From an uncultured Oscillospiraceae bacterium (GTDB lineage: Bacteria > Bacillota > Clostridia > Oscillospirales > Acutalibacteraceae), in NCBI GenBank assembly GCA_900540295.1, contig UQFM01000022.1, forward strand, positions 1 through 23,694: a stretch of 23,694 nucleotides of DNA. Direction: 5' to 3'. Under the pieces are notes generated by a model. The model did no database searches, was not told the origin of the DNA, and was given only the letters and a program-made list of their open reading frames with translations. A program made the translations under genes and the position numbers. Positions 22,807-23,694 of the stretch are shown piece after piece; within the stretch, counting starts at the first letter, position 1, and every line of letters starts with the position of its first letter.

Positions 22807-23592
22807 ATGAACGGAAATATTTGCAGAATTTTAATGATTGGCGATGTGGTTTCGGCAGTCGGAACGGAAAAACTGACGGCGGTTCTGCCGCGCCTGAAAA
22901 AAGAATATGCGGCAGACGTGACGGTGGTCAACGGGGAAAATGCCGCTGTGGGAAACGGGCTGACACGGCAGGCGGCAGAGCAGATTTTTTCGGCGGGCGC
23001 GGATTGTATTACAGGCGGCAATCATACGTTTCGCCGCCGCGAGTTTTATGAATATTTGGATGCATCCGAATTTTGCCTGCGCCCCGAAAATTACGGAGAA
23101 TCCGCACCCGGACGCGGTATCTGTATTGTGGATAAAGGCAGTGTGCGTGTCGGCGTGGTGAATCTTTTGGGCACGGTATTTATGGAACCGCTTGAAAACC
23201 CGTTTGACTGTATGGACCGTGCGCTTGAAGCCCTGCGCGGCGAGGTGCATTTTACGGTGGTGGATTTTCATGCGGAAGCGACCGCAGAAAAACGTGCCAT
23301 GGGTTTTTATTTGGACGGCAAGGTGGCGGCGGTTGCGGGGACACACACGCATGTGCAAACCGCCGACGAGCAGATTTTGCCGTGCGGAACGGCATACATC
23401 ACCGACCTCGGCATGACCGGACCTGTGCAGTCGGTGCTCGGCGTCGAACCGTCGCTTGCGATTGAAAAAATGCGGACGCATTTGCCTGTGCGTTTTCAAA
23501 ATCCCGACGGCGAATGCCTGTTGCAGGGCGTGTGCATCGATGTGGATAAACAGACAGGCAAGGCTGTGCGTATCGAGCGGATTTCTGTGTAG
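22807..23592 (+). CDS. ymdB: YmdB family metallophosphoesterase (TIGR00282 type)
   Basis: A cytosolic calcineurin-like phosphoesterase of 261 residues; B. subtilis YmdB hydrolyses 2',3'-cyclic nucleotides and affects biofilm and motility choice. ATG 22807 was chosen because the family begins with KILFIGDVVG, matching RILMIGDVV (7-15). The frame extends to ATG 22750, but that would run through the intergenic hairpin and has no ribosome site. Metal ligands are visible in GDVV (D13), VNGENA (E44, N45), GGNHTF (N72, H73), VDFHAEAT and GTHTHVQT (H180, H182). The ribosome site is weak (TAGAAG), which fits coupling to or processing of the rny transcript. Position after rny is the conserved arrangement. 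Confidence 0.93.
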   Translation: MNGNICRILMIGDVVSAVGTEKLTAVLPRLKKEYAADVTVVNGENAAVGNGLTRQAAEQIFSAGADCITGGNHTFRRREFYEYLDASEFCLRPENYGESAPGRGICIVDKGSVRVGVVNLLGTVFMEPLENPFDCMDRALEALRGEVHFTVVDFHAEATAEKRAMGFYLDGKVAAVAGTHTHVQTADEQILPCGTAYITDLGMTGPVQSVLGVEPSLAIEKMRTHLPVRFQNPDGECLLQGVCIDVDKQTGKAVRIERISV

Positions 23593-23614
23593 AATCCGAA
23601 CATCCGCGCAACCC

Positions 23615-23694
23615 GTAGGGACGGCGCATACAAACCAATGGCGGGGGCAAGTTACGGCTTCGCCATTACCCTTTTGTCTGCTCCGCAGACATTT
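23615..23694 (+). repeat. R1 remnant and R3 copy running off the right edge
   Basis: A shortened R1 start (linker GCGCAACCC, GTAGGGACGGCGC) is followed by GGCGGGGGCAA and an R3 copy from 23651 (GTTACGGCTTCGCCATTACC, CTTTTGTCTGCTCCGCAGAC, ATTT) cut by the window end. The second R3 hairpin is perfect here: TGTCTGC/GCAGACA. Confidence 0.75.

Overview
The window looks like chromosomal DNA of a member of the Bacillota, class Clostridia, most likely an Oscillospiraceae/Ruminococcaceae-type anaerobe. The reasons are strong AGGAGG-type ribosome sites, several TTG starts, and the gene pairs rny-ymdB and metG-tatD that are known from low-GC Gram-positive bacteria. A FusA2-type EF-G-like protein, a DUF3048 lipoprotein and many short hairpin-rich intergenic repeats fit the same picture. 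The taxon is an inference; no rRNA gene is present.

Layout. The left edge holds the last codons of an unidentified gene and then gyrA (280-2850). A repeat-filled gap leads to a CPBP intramembrane protease with a Q/N/P/Y/G-rich N-terminus (3623-4972), followed immediately by tadA (4974-5450). A second repeat gap leads to the Fe-S carrier ATPase mrp (5906-6712), which ends at a strong terminator. Then come an MBL-fold hydrolase (7014-7886) and an EF-G-like GTPase (8032-10101). A DUF3048 lipoprotein (10392-11456) lies on the minus strand, convergent with the GTPase gene and divergent from metG-tatD (12019-14759). A tightly coupled four-gene cassette follows (15078-18187): HPr-kinase-like P-loop protein, PqqD-like protein, soluble S24/S26 peptidase and ABC exporter. 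Next is an ArsR-type regulator (18433-19416) with a GPH-type MFS transporter behind a strong promoter and a candidate operator (19491-20918). The right end holds rny and ymdB (21179-23592).

Most of the window is ordinary housekeeping. Two things stand out. The first is the four-gene cassette, which has the parts of a peptide-modification and export (RiPP-like) locus: kinase, leader-binding PqqD fold, protease and exporter. No precursor peptide or ring-forming enzyme is visible in the window. The second is the intergenic DNA, most of which is a mosaic of four repeat modules, called here R1 to R4. R1 (GTAGGG...CCCTAC with variable hairpin cores), a linker, R2 (GAGATTCTTCGC...TCAGAATGACA) and a linker recur in the same order and also occur in inverted orientation. 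R3 is a double hairpin nested among R1 copies. R4 ends in GGTACGAAATAAAA and sits just upstream of three genes.

No tRNA, rRNA, CRISPR array, insertion-sequence transposase or phage gene was seen.
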